A stretch of DNA of 64,000 bases from CAVWDI01 sp046259385 (GTDB lineage: Bacteria > Chloroflexota > Anaerolineae > Anaerolineales > UBA4823), in the NCBI GenBank assembly GCA_046259385.1, contig JBJYWI010000083.1:41021-105020 (forward strand), in the 5' to 3' direction. Shown piece by piece: positions 24,197 through 33,689 of this stretch. A model generated the notes under the pieces. That model was not told the origin of the DNA. It saw nothing but the letters and a program-made list of their open reading frames with translations, and made no database searches. Made by a program: the position numbers and the translations under genes. The stretch's first letter is position 1, and each line of letters opens with the position of its first letter.

Positions 24197-27007
24197 CTAT
24201 TTAAGCGCTTCCATTTCAGCCCAGTGCGAGCCGATTCGGGCGTCCGTTTCGAGTGGGACATCAATCCTGTAAACATTTTCCATTGTCTCACTGACCAGCC
24301 GGGCGGTTTGGATTGCTTCCTCTTTGGCGCATTCGAGCACCAGCTCATCATGAACCTGCAGGAGTATCCGGGCAGGGTTTTTGTTTGCAGCAAGGGCTCG
24401 GGCAGTTTCCAACATGGCCATTTTCATGATGTCAGCAGCTGAACCCTGGATGGGGGCGTTGATCGCCTCGCGCTCCTCCCGCATGCGAATATTCCGGTTT
24501 GACTGGTTCTTCAATCCTGGGAAATACCGCCTGCGCCCCAGCAGGGTCTGAACATATCCCTGTTCAGCAGCAAGGCGGCGGGTGTTTTCAAGATAGGACT
24601 TAACACCGGGGAATTGTTCAAAGTAAGCGCGCATGAAGTCCTCAGCTTCTGCCAGCGTAAGGTCAGTATAACGCGTAAGTCCGAACGCGCTCATACCGTA
24701 GATTAATCCAAAGTTCACGCCTTTTGCGCGTCTGCGCTGGGCGCTGGTTACAGAATCCAGCGGAACATCGTAGATTGCTGCCGCAGTGGCTGCGTGAATA
24801 TCCTGACCGGCTTTGAACGCTGCTTTCATATTCTGGTCTCCGGCAATGTGGGCAACAATCCGGAGTTCAATCTGGGAGTAGTCGACAGATACCAACTGAT
24901 TCCCGGGCGAGGCGACGAACGCATTCCGGACTCGCCTTCCAAGTTCAGTGCGGATAGGTATGTTCTGCAAATTTGGGTTGGAGGATGCCAGACGCCCGGT
25001 CACTGAGCCTGTCTGGTTGAAGGAGGTATGCACCCTTCCTGTCCGGGGATTGACCTGCATCGGGAGGGCATCCACATATGTTGATTTCAATTTGGACAAC
25101 TCCCGGTATTCGAGCACCCAATCGATAACCGGGTGCGCACCGCTCAACGATTCCAGAACACCTGCTGAAGTGGAATAAAAACCGCTGGCGGTTTTCTGGG
25201 TGCGGTCAGGTGGAGTTATCTCTAACGTATCGAATAGAGCGGTCGAAAGCTGCTGGGGTGAATTCAGGTTAAATGGTTCCCCAACTTCTGAATAAATCTT
25301 TTCGGATATCTCAATTATCTGACCGTTAAGTTCGGCTGACATTTGACTGAGGAAAGCGGTATCCAGCGCCACTCCAGCAATTTCCATATCCGCCAGCACT
25401 TCGACCAGAGGCATTTCAAGTTTATTGAACAGAGAACCGGCATTTCTCTCATCCATCTCAACCGTCAATTCAGGTAACAGGCTGAGCACGACGGCAGCAT
25501 CTGCAGCTGCGTATGGAGCAGCTTTTTCGACCGGGACTTCAGCCATCGAGATCTGGTCTCTGCCTTTTCCGATTAACTGCTCGATGTTTGTCATTTCAAT
25601 TCCCTGCCTGACCCAGGCGAGGTTTTTTAATCCCAGGTTACGAGAAGTTGGATCGATCAGCCATTCAGCTATCATCGTATCAAAACCAAGCGGGGAAACC
25701 CGCAGCCCATTGCGGCTCAAGAGGACAAAATCATATTTTAGATTGTGCCCGGCTTTTTTAATTCCGGAGGAGGTCATCGGTGGGGTAAGCGCCTCAATCA
25801 CAGCCTCGCGCTTGAGCTGCGGATTTTGGCTGCCAGTATGCCCGAGAGGAATGTAGTATCCGGCACCGGGCTGGACTGCCAGAGAGATGCCGACCAGATC
25901 AGCCTCCATCTGGTCTGTTGAGGTGGTTTCTGTATCGAATGAAATCAACTCAGACTGGTTGAGAGTCTGGATGAGTTTGTCCAGTTTTTCCGTTGTATCA
26001 ACAACTATGGTCTCAAAAGCCAGACCCGTGCTGATCTGCGCCCCAACGCCTGTCTTCCTGACAACCCCTGATTTTTCAGTGAAAAAAGATAGCTGTCCCT
26101 GCTCCTGGTGTCCAGCGAGACCATACTGCTTTTCAAGTTCGCTCAACCGGTCATGCAAAGAGCGGAATTCCAGTTCACGGAATAAGCCCTCTACTCTTTC
26201 AGGGTCGAATGCATCAGGGCGGGCCTGTTCCAGATCAAGCGGGATGTCAAGCGTAACTACGATGGTGGCCAATTCATAGCTGAGGTAAGCGTTTTCCCGG
26301 CTTGCTTCCAGTTTTTTACGGATGTTTGGTTTTAATTCATCAAGGTGAGCGTACACATTATCCAGATTCTCGTATTCAGCCAGGAGCTTGCTGGCAGTCT
26401 TGGGGCCGATACCGGCGACCCCAGGGATGTTGTCGGATGTATCTCCTACCAAGGCTTTGTAATCCACAACCTGGTCTGGACGGACGCCGAGTGTCTTTTC
26501 AACGTCTGCGGTTCGATAATCTTTTGAATCTGCCAGGCTTTTTCCGGGCAAAGTGACAATAATGCGATCCTGCACAAGCTGGAGCAAGTCGCGATCGCCG
26601 GTGATGATTTTTACTCCCAGACCCTCTTCAACTGCTTTCCTGGCGACGCTTCCAAGCACGTCGTCGGCTTCAAATCCCTCGATTTCAAGGCGCGGGATGT
26701 TAAAAGCATCGACAAGCTCGCGGATGCGCTCAATTTGTGTGCGAAGTTCATCCGGCATTTTCTCCCGGGTGGCTTTATATTCCGGATATTTTTCATCTCG
26801 AAACGTTTTGCCGGTATCAAAAGCGACTGCAATGTAATCAGGTTTATCCTGTTCTAGAATTCGGAGCAGTACGCTTGTGAAGCCGAACACACCGGCAGTA
26901 GGCTCCCCCGAGCGGGTTGTAAACCTGGAAGGCGCACCGCGTGTTAAAGCATAAAAAGTCCGGTAAGCGAGTGCGTGACCATCGATCAGATAGATAATTG
27001 GGGGCAT
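24197..27007 (-). CDS. polA: DNA polymerase I
   Basis: Repair and Okazaki-fragment-processing polymerase. Seen in 936 aa: N-terminal 5'-3' nuclease (LIDGHALAYRTFYAL, GFEADDVLGSVARKA, GDRDLLQLV, GDTSDNIPGVAGIGPKTA), a 3'-5' exonuclease domain that keeps its metal ligands (ISFDTETTSTD, HNLKYDFVLL, YAAADAAVVL), and polymerase motifs A (VDYSQIELRIVAHI), B (RRRAKGVNFGLIYG) and C (LQVHDELVLE). All three activities therefore look intact. ATG 27007 follows AGAAAGGTTAAC. Confidence 0.98.
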   Translation of the reverse strand: MPPIIYLIDGHALAYRTFYALTRGAPSRFTTRSGEPTAGVFGFTSVLLRILEQDKPDYIAVAFDTGKTFRDEKYPEYKATREKMPDELRTQIERIRELVDAFNIPRLEIEGFEADDVLGSVARKAVEEGLGVKIITGDRDLLQLVQDRIIVTLPGKSLADSKDYRTADVEKTLGVRPDQVVDYKALVGDTSDNIPGVAGIGPKTASKLLAEYENLDNVYAHLDELKPNIRKKLEASRENAYLSYELATIVVTLDIPLDLEQARPDAFDPERVEGLFRELEFRSLHDRLSELEKQYGLAGHQEQGQLSFFTEKSGVVRKTGVGAQISTGLAFETIVVDTTEKLDKLIQTLNQSELISFDTETTSTDQMEADLVGISLAVQPGAGYYIPLGHTGSQNPQLKREAVIEALTPPMTSSGIKKAGHNLKYDFVLLSRNGLRVSPLGFDTMIAEWLIDPTSRNLGLKNLAWVRQGIEMTNIEQLIGKGRDQISMAEVPVEKAAPYAAADAAVVLSLLPELTVEMDERNAGSLFNKLEMPLVEVLADMEIAGVALDTAFLSQMSAELNGQIIEISEKIYSEVGEPFNLNSPQQLSTALFDTLEITPPDRTQKTASGFYSTSAGVLESLSGAHPVIDWVLEYRELSKLKSTYVDALPMQVNPRTGRVHTSFNQTGSVTGRLASSNPNLQNIPIRTELGRRVRNAFVASPGNQLVSVDYSQIELRIVAHIAGDQNMKAAFKAGQDIHAATAAAIYDVPLDSVTSAQRRRAKGVNFGLIYGMSAFGLTRYTDLTLAEAEDFMRAYFEQFPGVKSYLENTRRLAAEQGYVQTLLGRRRYFPGLKNQSNRNIRMREEREAINAPIQGSAADIMKMAMLETARALAANKNPARILLQVHDELVLECAKEEAIQTARLVSETMENVYRIDVPLETDARIGSHWAEMEALK

Positions 27008-27191
27008 GTTAACCTTTCTGTTTTATTATAAGCAGATGCATAGATAAGCAGCAGCTGTCCAGTGGCAATCCAGGGAAATAAAATCTTTCTAAAAGTGTAT
27101 CACGGCGCTATTTGGGGTACAAGCCGGGATGGAATTTCAAGCCTGTGGAAAGCTACTAGGAACTCCTATCTTAATGAATTTTAATTCGCTG

Positions 27192-27220
27192 TTGACATTA
27201 TTATTTGAACATGATATTTT
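27192..27220 (+). promoter_or_regulatory. promoter of the SLT-like protein gene
   Basis: TTGACA (27192-27197), 17-base spacer, TATTTT (27215-27220). The start codon at 27230 is only 9 bases after the -10 box, so the transcript would be leaderless or nearly so. Confidence 0.5.
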
Positions 27221-27229
27221 ACAATCAGG

Positions 27230-28894
27230 ATGGAGTGGGACAAGAAGGTAATCGTATCTATCTGTATTCCCATTATCCTGCTCGCTTCTTTGTTCTGGCA
27301 GGTTGAAATTGTACGTGCGGAGGGGGATGAGGAAGGACGCGCAACAACAATTGTAGTCTCTTATACTGAATATAGGTGGTGGCTGATCTCGTGGGATGAA
27401 CACAAGGTCTACTGCACGGTTTACGCGGATCACGAGGGGGTGCCGAACGAGGAGGAGGTTATCCGGGATTGCGGGGAGGAAATTGGCTATATATGGCGCT
27501 ATACCCCAGCCTGCGAGATCGATGAAGAAGAGGAGGGAAATGTAACCGCTGGCTGCCGAGGTTTTTATTTTCAGCTTGTATCCTCCCAGCCCGCAGAGAA
27601 AGAAGTTGTTGTTGACCTTCCTGAAGCGACGGTCTGGGTTGACATGGAGGGTTGTGATCCCGCGCCGCCCACCAATTTCTGTCCTGAGATACCAAGTTTA
27701 CTTCTAATCGGTGCAGAACCGCTTCCGAATGAGGAGATCACCGCTGTCCATGGTTTATACGATGGAGAACCCTTCATGTGCCCTGAGAGTTCGTGCGCAG
27801 TTCCGCTGCGGGCGACACCGGTTTTAGGGGCGGAAATTGAATTCTGGGCTGAATCAAGCTTTGGTGACACCAGCGATCATTACACGGCTCAGGTGAGGGT
27901 CATCGACACGGGCGCCAACCCAGCACCAGGGGGCAGCGGATGGTATGTGGACGTGATCAGCACCCAGTGGGTTGGCAACCCGCTGGTCAGTTGTGCAAAA
28001 ATCTGGCAGTCTTTCCCACCCATCGGCGGACCTCCAGACTGGTTAAAAACTCCAGAAGATGATAAGTTGATTGCTACAGAAGAACCTTATTACTACCTCG
28101 CAGGCAGGCTGATTTCGCAGGGTTTGGTAGATGTGTCTGAATGCGTTAGCGGTGGGCTGCTGCCTAACGGATATGCTGATGTTTGCGGGCTGGAAAAAGC
28201 CAGCCTTGTCCTTGAGAAGTGGCAAAACCAGTTTGATGCCCGCATCATTGAAGTAGCTCAGGAAACGGGGATACCAGCCCAGTTGATAAAAAATCTTTTC
28301 GCCCAGGAAAGTCAATTCTGGCCGGGGGTTTACCGGGTTCCTTTTGAATTTGGTCTTGGACAGTTGACGGATAAAGGAGCGGATTCAATTTTGCTGTGGA
28401 ACAATTCGTTTTACGAACAATTTTGCCCGCTGGTTCTGGCCGCAGAAACATGTGATCAGGGCTACTTAAGTCTTCCGAAGGGCGAACAAGCAATCTTGCG
28501 CGGAGCGGTTGCACTGCAGGCTAAGGCAGATTGTGCTGATTGCCTTACCGGGATTGATCTGACCCAAACCAATTTCAGCGTATCCCTTTTCGCAAACACT
28601 CTCCTGGCAAGCTGCACTCAAGTTGACCAGACAATCGCAAATGCAACCGGCGAGACATCAGGTGCGGTTAGCACTTACGAGGATTTATGGCGCTATACAA
28701 TCGCGAATTACCACGCCGGCGCTGGGTGCCTGGCTTATGCGATTCACCAGGCCTGGTTGAACGAGGGGTTGTTAAATTGGGAAGTGGTTAAGAAGTACTT
28801 TACGGAACCATGCCAGGGGGTGATACCTTACGTGGAGAAGATAACGGATGGAGGTGGTCAGTTCAGTCTGCTATTGCCTGAATCAATCCCATAA
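27230..28894 (+). CDS. secreted protein with lytic-transglycosylase-like domain
   Basis: 554 residues beginning with a signal peptide (VIVSICIPIILLASLFW, likely cleaved after VRA at about 30). The N-terminal 330 residues are Cys-rich and acidic with beta-structure-like repeats and no recognised domain. The C-terminal part (about 345-550) resembles the SLT goose-lysozyme-like fold: EVAQETGIPAQLIKNLFAQESQFWPG with the putative catalytic Glu in QES, FGLGQLTDKG, and NYHAGAGC near the end where SLT proteins have AYNAG. Probably a peptidoglycan-acting or structural envelope protein. The last 32 bases overlap the convergent small gene at 28863. Confidence 0.75.
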   Translation: MEWDKKVIVSICIPIILLASLFWQVEIVRAEGDEEGRATTIVVSYTEYRWWLISWDEHKVYCTVYADHEGVPNEEEVIRDCGEEIGYIWRYTPACEIDEEEEGNVTAGCRGFYFQLVSSQPAEKEVVVDLPEATVWVDMEGCDPAPPTNFCPEIPSLLLIGAEPLPNEEITAVHGLYDGEPFMCPESSCAVPLRATPVLGAEIEFWAESSFGDTSDHYTAQVRVIDTGANPAPGGSGWYVDVISTQWVGNPLVSCAKIWQSFPPIGGPPDWLKTPEDDKLIATEEPYYYLAGRLISQGLVDVSECVSGGLLPNGYADVCGLEKASLVLEKWQNQFDARIIEVAQETGIPAQLIKNLFAQESQFWPGVYRVPFEFGLGQLTDKGADSILLWNNSFYEQFCPLVLAAETCDQGYLSLPKGEQAILRGAVALQAKADCADCLTGIDLTQTNFSVSLFANTLLASCTQVDQTIANATGETSGAVSTYEDLWRYTIANYHAGAGCLAYAIHQAWLNEGLLNWEVVKKYFTEPCQGVIPYVEKITDGGGQFSLLLPESIP

Positions 28895-29048
28895 ATTCAT
28901 CCCATTCTTCTTTAAAAAAGTGCAGCGTCACATTATTTAGATCTAGGTGGTAAGTCCTTTCCCCATCCGGTTCATCTGCGGTCCAGGCTAAGTAATTTTC
29001 AGTTTCTGCAATTATTTGTGTCTCGGGAATCTGGGGGTCTTCTGCCAT
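28863..29048 (-). CDS. small conserved-looking protein of unknown function
   Basis: 61 residues, acidic, with a compact beta-rich core (ENYLAWTADEPDGERTYHLDLNN) ending in THLHFF-like TLHFFKEEWDEFMGLI. AAAAGGAG seven bases before the ATG makes it a credible gene despite its size. Its 3' end overlaps the convergent SLT-like gene by 32 bases. I cannot assign a family; the sequence looks like a small regulatory or binding protein. Lies 83 bases upstream... of rho's 3' end on the same strand, transcribed after rho in order. Confidence 0.65.
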   Translation of the reverse strand: MAEDPQIPETQIIAETENYLAWTADEPDGERTYHLDLNNVTLHFFKEEWDEFMGLIQAIAD

Positions 29049-29131
29049 CTTTTTCTCCTTTTATTGAATTAGAGGTTTGCTCAGGAGATATTTGGGTGCT
29101 GCAGGGTTTGGGTTATATCCTGGAGATCCGG

Positions 29132-30406
29132 CTATTTTTCGGATAGCGACTCCAGAAATTCCATGTTGTTAGATGTGTGTGAAATTCGTTGGAGTATCGC
29201 TTCAGTTGCAGTGGCTATATCCAGACCTGCACCATGGGGTGGTGCGGTGATCATTTGGTCGTACATGCGCCGCATCAACCACACCCGGGGGGTAATGTCT
29301 GGACCGAGCAGAAGTTCCTCGCGCCGGGTTGATGAACGCTCAATATCTATCGCTGGAAACACGCGTCTTTCCTGCAGGCGCCGGGATAGATGCAGCTCCA
29401 TATTGCCTGTACCTTTAAATTCTTCGTAAACAACATCATCCATTCTGGAACCGGTGTCAATCAGGCAGGTTGCGATTATTGTAAGTGAACCGCCGTCCTC
29501 GATATTGCGCGCTGCCCCAAAAAACCTCTTCGGCGGGTATAGGGCGGAGGGGTCGATACCTCCTGACAGGGTTCTTCCGGAGGGGGTCACGACCAGATTA
29601 TACGCGCGCGCCAGGCGGGTGATTGAGTCCATCAGAATGACTACATCCTGCCCAATTTCAACCAGTCGTTTAGCACGTTCGAGTGCCATCTCTGCAGCCC
29701 TGACGTGGGAAGTAACTGGCTCATCAAAAGTGGAAGAGATAACCTCCGCATCCACGGATCGGTCCATATCGGTTACTTCCTCGGGACGCTCACCGATGAG
29801 GGCGACCATGAGGTATACCTCGTTGTATTTGTGTGAGATCGAATTTGCAATTTGTTTCAGAATGGTGGTCTTCCCTGCTTTAGGCGGGGAAACAATCAAA
29901 CCGCGCTGGCCGCGGCCGATTGGTGTCACCAGATTTATCAGACGGGTTGCCAGGTTGTGTTTTTCAAGTTCCAGGTCAAATCGCACGTCCGGAAAAATAG
30001 GTATCAGGGACTCAAAAATCGGTCTGCGTTTTGATTCATCCGGATCCAGCCCGTTTACACTTTCGACTTTCAGCAGCCCGTAGTGACGCTCGGATTCACG
30101 CGGCGGTCGTACATGTCCAATAACCATATCCCCGTTTCTAAGCTGGTAGCGCCGAATCTGGGATTGTGATACATAAACATCCAAAGGTCCGGGTGAGTAA
30201 TGGTTGAACCGTAGGAATCCTATGCCTTCACTCATGATTTCAAGGATTCCACCTCTAAGTTCCAACCCATCCCGCTCTGCTTCAGCCTGCTGAATCCGGA
30301 TAATCAAGTCTTCTTTTTTTAATCTGTTGGAATTCTTGACATCCAGGTTCGAAGCCATTTTTCGCAGCTTCGACAATGATGTGTTTTGAAGTTCAATTAC
30401 TTTCAT
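29132..30406 (-). CDS. rho: transcription termination factor Rho
   Basis: Hexameric RNA-dependent ATPase/helicase that terminates transcription. Seen: N-terminal Rho domain (ELQNTSLSKLRKMASNL, LKKEDLIIRI), cold-shock-like RNA-binding domain (GILEIMSEGIGFLRF, DVYVSQSQIRRYQLRNGD), Walker A PPKAGKTTILKQIA, Q-loop/R-loop region GRTLSGGIDPSALYPPKRFFGAARN. 424 aa from ATG 30406, which matches the usual Rho N-terminus; the frame also opens at TTG 30436/30433 just after AAAGGAG, so a ten-residue extension is possible. The gene has a leader of more than 400 nt. Confidence 0.96.
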   Translation of the reverse strand: MKVIELQNTSLSKLRKMASNLDVKNSNRLKKEDLIIRIQQAEAERDGLELRGGILEIMSEGIGFLRFNHYSPGPLDVYVSQSQIRRYQLRNGDMVIGHVRPPRESERHYGLLKVESVNGLDPDESKRRPIFESLIPIFPDVRFDLELEKHNLATRLINLVTPIGRGQRGLIVSPPKAGKTTILKQIANSISHKYNEVYLMVALIGERPEEVTDMDRSVDAEVISSTFDEPVTSHVRAAEMALERAKRLVEIGQDVVILMDSITRLARAYNLVVTPSGRTLSGGIDPSALYPPKRFFGAARNIEDGGSLTIIATCLIDTGSRMDDVVYEEFKGTGNMELHLSRRLQERRVFPAIDIERSSTRREELLLGPDITPRVWLMRRMYDQMITAPPHGAGLDIATATEAILQRISHTSNNMEFLESLSEK

Positions 30407-30846
30407 GTCTTTTCTCAATTGTTTTGAAATCAACAATCTCCTTTATTATTGTTTGACAGTCTATGGAGGGACCGGAAATAATAATTTTTCCCATACGAAC
30501 TGTGAAATGCAACGCTCGCAGGATTGAAAAGGCTTGATATTAATGAGGGGTAGATTTTTTGTGACAAAAATGAAATATTGGTTTTGAGTTGCTGGCTTGC
30601 GGCACATGGCTCGCAAGCACCCGGATATTCAGGCGTTCGAAGTATACGAGATACACCCCGCCAGAACACGGGTAGGCGTTTTAGCACTTTTGATAATTAT
30701 TTTTAACTAACTCCTTTGATTGCAGGGAAAACTTTTATTTAGCTACTTAATGTGGGTACCCCACCTGAGGTGCTGTTAAGAACGAGTTCACAGAGACTTG
30801 GCAGAAAAAATCCTGATAAGCTTCCCCTGACGGCGAAATTATACCA
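30407..30846 (-). promoter_or_regulatory. long leader of rho with extended -10 promoter and hairpins
   Basis: A TGG-TATAAT extended -10 box lies at plus 30838-30846 (minus strand), just beyond the GHMP kinase stop; there is no good -35. The roughly 430 nt to rho hold several perfect inverted repeats: GTGGG-TAC-CCCAC at 30754-30766, an overlapping CACCT/AGGTG pair, GCTTGCG/CGCAAGC near 30596-30619 and CCCG/CGGG near 30660. An 85-codon frame (30430-30687) crosses it but has no recognisable product and I do not call it. Rho leaders are often autoregulated in bacteria; that is inference here. Confidence 0.45.
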
Positions 30847-30878
30847 CAAGAAAAGAAATTCCGGATCAGTTTTACCTT

Positions 30879-31943
30879 TTAGAGTTCGCGTCGCCAGACT
30901 CTGGCGCCTGCAGGGCTGAGCGATATGGGAATGCTCTTATAACGCGGGGAGATTGCTTCAATTGAACTGACCATGCGGCGGTTCGTTTCCGCAATCGGGC
31001 CAGCAAGGATCGTGACGCTCCCGCCTTCGCCGCCAGCGCCGTTAACCTTCCAACCAAGCGCGCCGTGCTCTTCAGCAACCCGGAATATGCGTTGTGCGTC
31101 CGTTGCTACCAGATCGTCGTGCAATCTTTTCTGGGCTTCCAGATTATTAATCATCGCTTGTCCAAAGGCTGCCAGGTCTCCTGCCAGTAAAGCATCCCGG
31201 GATTCAACGGCAGCCGCGCGCAGATCTTCCAGTTTCCGGGATCCAGGACCTTCATGTTCAAGGGTCTTGATAACCTTCTCGTGCAAATCGGAAGATCTGT
31301 GTGATTTACCCACGCATATCAGGTGTAAACGTTTTTCCAACTCCCAACTTAACTCTTCCGGGATCTTTAGTTGGTGGACATTCGCGTGCGGATATTCATA
31401 CATATCGATAAAATTAATGCCCCCGCAGGCTGCGCATAACTGGTCCTGTATTCCGCTCTGCCCCTGGAGCAATTCAGTCTCAACCCGGTGAGCGGTTTGG
31501 GCGATCTCTTTAAGACCCATTCGGTCGGGGGTGAGCATATCCAGAGCAGACAGCAACGCCACTATCACCGAGGCAGAGGTGCCAATTGAGGAGCTTGCAG
31601 GAGCACTGGAGTAGATCGTCGCCTCCAGCTGGATTCCTGGCGGAAGGTTCATGATTTCAAAAGCCGCTTCAAGCAGGGGATGCCTGTGCCATTTCCTCAC
31701 GGCTGTTTGCCCCTGGAGTTTATAGCGATAACGTTCTTTGTAGTTCTCGGCGTTGATGAAAATCAGATCTTCATTCGCGGAATCACCAAAGACCAGGAGT
31801 TGCACTTCCACATACGGGGAAACAGCTATGTGGAAAACCCCCCCTTTCTTTGAGAACCAGGTGTCTGTCCAGCCACCGATGTCGCAGATGCGGACCGGCG
31901 CGCAGCTGTTTATAACTATTTTAGGTTGAGGTCGAAAATCCAT
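30879..31943 (-). CDS. GHMP-family sugar kinase
   Basis: 354-residue GHMP kinase (galactokinase/fucokinase/heptose kinase type). Seen: N-terminal APVRICDIGGWTDTWF, where R-x-D-x-GG-x-TD is the sugar-binding signature of fucokinase/heptose-7-phosphate kinase-like members, the ATP loop APASSSIGTSASV (GHMP motif 2), SGIQDQLCAACGG and a C-terminal GWKVNGAGGEGGSVT (motif 3). It phosphorylates a sugar or sugar phosphate; the substrate is not set by sequence and no glycan genes flank it. Its stop is 33 bases from the rho promoter on the same strand. Confidence 0.85.
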   Translation of the reverse strand: MDFRPQPKIVINSCAPVRICDIGGWTDTWFSKKGGVFHIAVSPYVEVQLLVFGDSANEDLIFINAENYKERYRYKLQGQTAVRKWHRHPLLEAAFEIMNLPPGIQLEATIYSSAPASSSIGTSASVIVALLSALDMLTPDRMGLKEIAQTAHRVETELLQGQSGIQDQLCAACGGINFIDMYEYPHANVHQLKIPEELSWELEKRLHLICVGKSHRSSDLHEKVIKTLEHEGPGSRKLEDLRAAAVESRDALLAGDLAAFGQAMINNLEAQKRLHDDLVATDAQRIFRVAEEHGALGWKVNGAGGEGGSVTILAGPIAETNRRMVSSIEAISPRYKSIPISLSPAGARVWRREL

Positions 31944-32181
31944 AGAATCCCCATAAGATTTTGGTTTGATAAATATTCACTATTCCAGTATATCTGAATT
32001 TATAATTAAATTTGCGAGAGAAACCGGGATGACCAGGTTCAACCGGCACAAAAACCAACCCGACAGCTTACAATAGTGTACTGTCAAAACGGGTAAACAA
32101 CCCAGATTATATCCACTGACTTTTCCAGTTTAGGCTATCATTTTAAATTCAAAACAGGAAAGGGCAGGGAGCGGAGGCATT

Positions 32182-33540
32182 ATGGCCTTAGATCAAGTAA
32201 ATGTGGATGAGGTACTGACGCAGCTTAGAAAAGCTTTGACCGAAGAGAATTGGAATCTGGCTGTGGAGATTGTAGAAGCGCTGCGGCCGCCCGATCAGGC
32301 GGAGGTTTTTAACGAACTGCCGCCTAACACCCAGGACGAACTGCTGCCGCGCCTTGATCCAGGAGATTCAGCCGACATTCTTGAAGAGCTGGAGGATGAA
32401 GATGCTGCCGAGATAGCCACCCGGTTGGATACAGAGGAACTGATTCCGATCCTGAAGAGAATGGAGCCGGATGAAGCTGCTGACCTCCTGGGTGATATTG
32501 ATCCCAAACAGGTGACAGAAGCGTTATCCGTACTGGAGGATCCTGAGGAGATCCGCACGCTTCTAAAACACCAAGACGAAACAGCCGGCGGATTAATGAC
32601 TTCTGCTAAGGTCGTGCTGCACCACGAAATCTCCGCCAGCGAAGCGATCCAATTCCTGCGCAGATTAGATCTTGATTCAGAAGATATCCATTACGTTTAT
32701 GTAGTTGATTCTCAAAATCATCTTGTTGGTGTTGTATCTTTATACCACCTGCTGGTGGCGGAACCCGGAACTCGCATATCACTATTAATGGATCCGGATG
32801 TGATTTCTATACCGGCTCATGCTGACCAGGAAGAAGCTGCCCGCCTGATGGCGCGCTACGACTTGCTGGCCCTTCCAGTCGTGGATGAAAACAAATATCT
32901 TCTGGGAATCATCACGCATGATGACCTAGTGGATGTCCTTGAAGACGAGGCCACAGAAGATATCTACCGGTTGGGGGGCATCCCCGAAGAACAGGATGCG
33001 AATGTGCCGGTTAGGAGCGCTTTAAAAACCCGCTTGCCCTGGCTGGTGTTGAACCTTGGGACAGCGATGGCATCCGTAGCGGTGCTGAGCCTTTTCGAAA
33101 GCACAATCGCTCAAGTCGCTATCCTAGCGGCGTTTTTTCCCATCGTAGCAGGGGTGAGCGGCAGCGCTGGAACCCAGACCCTCACGGTGATTGTGCGAGG
33201 CCTGGCTCTGGGTGAAATTAGCCCGCGGCGGGGACTCAAGGCGCTTGTGCGTGAGGTTTCCATTGGCGTGACAAATGGAATCGTAATCGGGTTGCTGGTT
33301 GGGGTTATCGCCCTGGTCTGGAAGGATATCCCAGCATTGGGGCTGGTTGTGGGTGCGGCAACACTTCTAAATATGATCGCCGCCGGTCTAGCCGGTGCAG
33401 CAGTGCCGTTGATCATGCAGGCGATAAAAATCGATCCAGCGCTTGCATCACCCATCCTGGTCACCACAATTAGCGACACAATGGGCTATTTGATCTATTT
33501 AAGCCTGGCGACTCTTGTTATCGTTCGTTTTCTTGGATGA
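32182..33540 (+). CDS. mgtE: magnesium transporter MgtE
   Basis: Homodimeric Mg2+ channel. Seen: MgtE N-terminal superhelical domain (EVFNELPPNTQDELLPRLDP, AAEIATRLDTEELIPILKRM), a pair of CBS domains (about 135-260, e.g. VVDSQNHLVGVVSLYHLLVAEPG) that sense Mg2+, the plug helix and five transmembrane helices with AGVSGSAGTQTLTV, the conserved pore segment. 452 aa is standard. No Mg2+ riboswitch (M-box) is apparent in the 238 bases upstream. AGGGAGCGGAGG precedes the ATG. Confidence 0.96.
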   Translation: MALDQVNVDEVLTQLRKALTEENWNLAVEIVEALRPPDQAEVFNELPPNTQDELLPRLDPGDSADILEELEDEDAAEIATRLDTEELIPILKRMEPDEAADLLGDIDPKQVTEALSVLEDPEEIRTLLKHQDETAGGLMTSAKVVLHHEISASEAIQFLRRLDLDSEDIHYVYVVDSQNHLVGVVSLYHLLVAEPGTRISLLMDPDVISIPAHADQEEAARLMARYDLLALPVVDENKYLLGIITHDDLVDVLEDEATEDIYRLGGIPEEQDANVPVRSALKTRLPWLVLNLGTAMASVAVLSLFESTIAQVAILAAFFPIVAGVSGSAGTQTLTVIVRGLALGEISPRRGLKALVREVSIGVTNGIVIGLLVGVIALVWKDIPALGLVVGAATLLNMIAAGLAGAAVPLIMQAIKIDPALASPILVTTISDTMGYLIYLSLATLVIVRFLG

Positions 33541-33689
33541 CAACTAGACCTTGAATCAACATTTATTCGTAATTGATCGGGCATTCCGGATTTGGGGCTT
33601 GGAAACGTCGCTGCAGCTTGCAAATACTTTTATCTAAGAAATAAAAAATAAATCGAGATGTACAAATTACTTCACCCTTGAGTTTTGGT

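Noticed and set aside
30430..30687. 85-codon frame in the rho leader
   Set aside because: No recognisable protein, crosses strong inverted repeats, and composition is not protein-like; treated as leader.
31944..32181. Mg2+ riboswitch (M-box) upstream of mgtE
   Set aside because: The conserved M-box core was not found by eye in this region.
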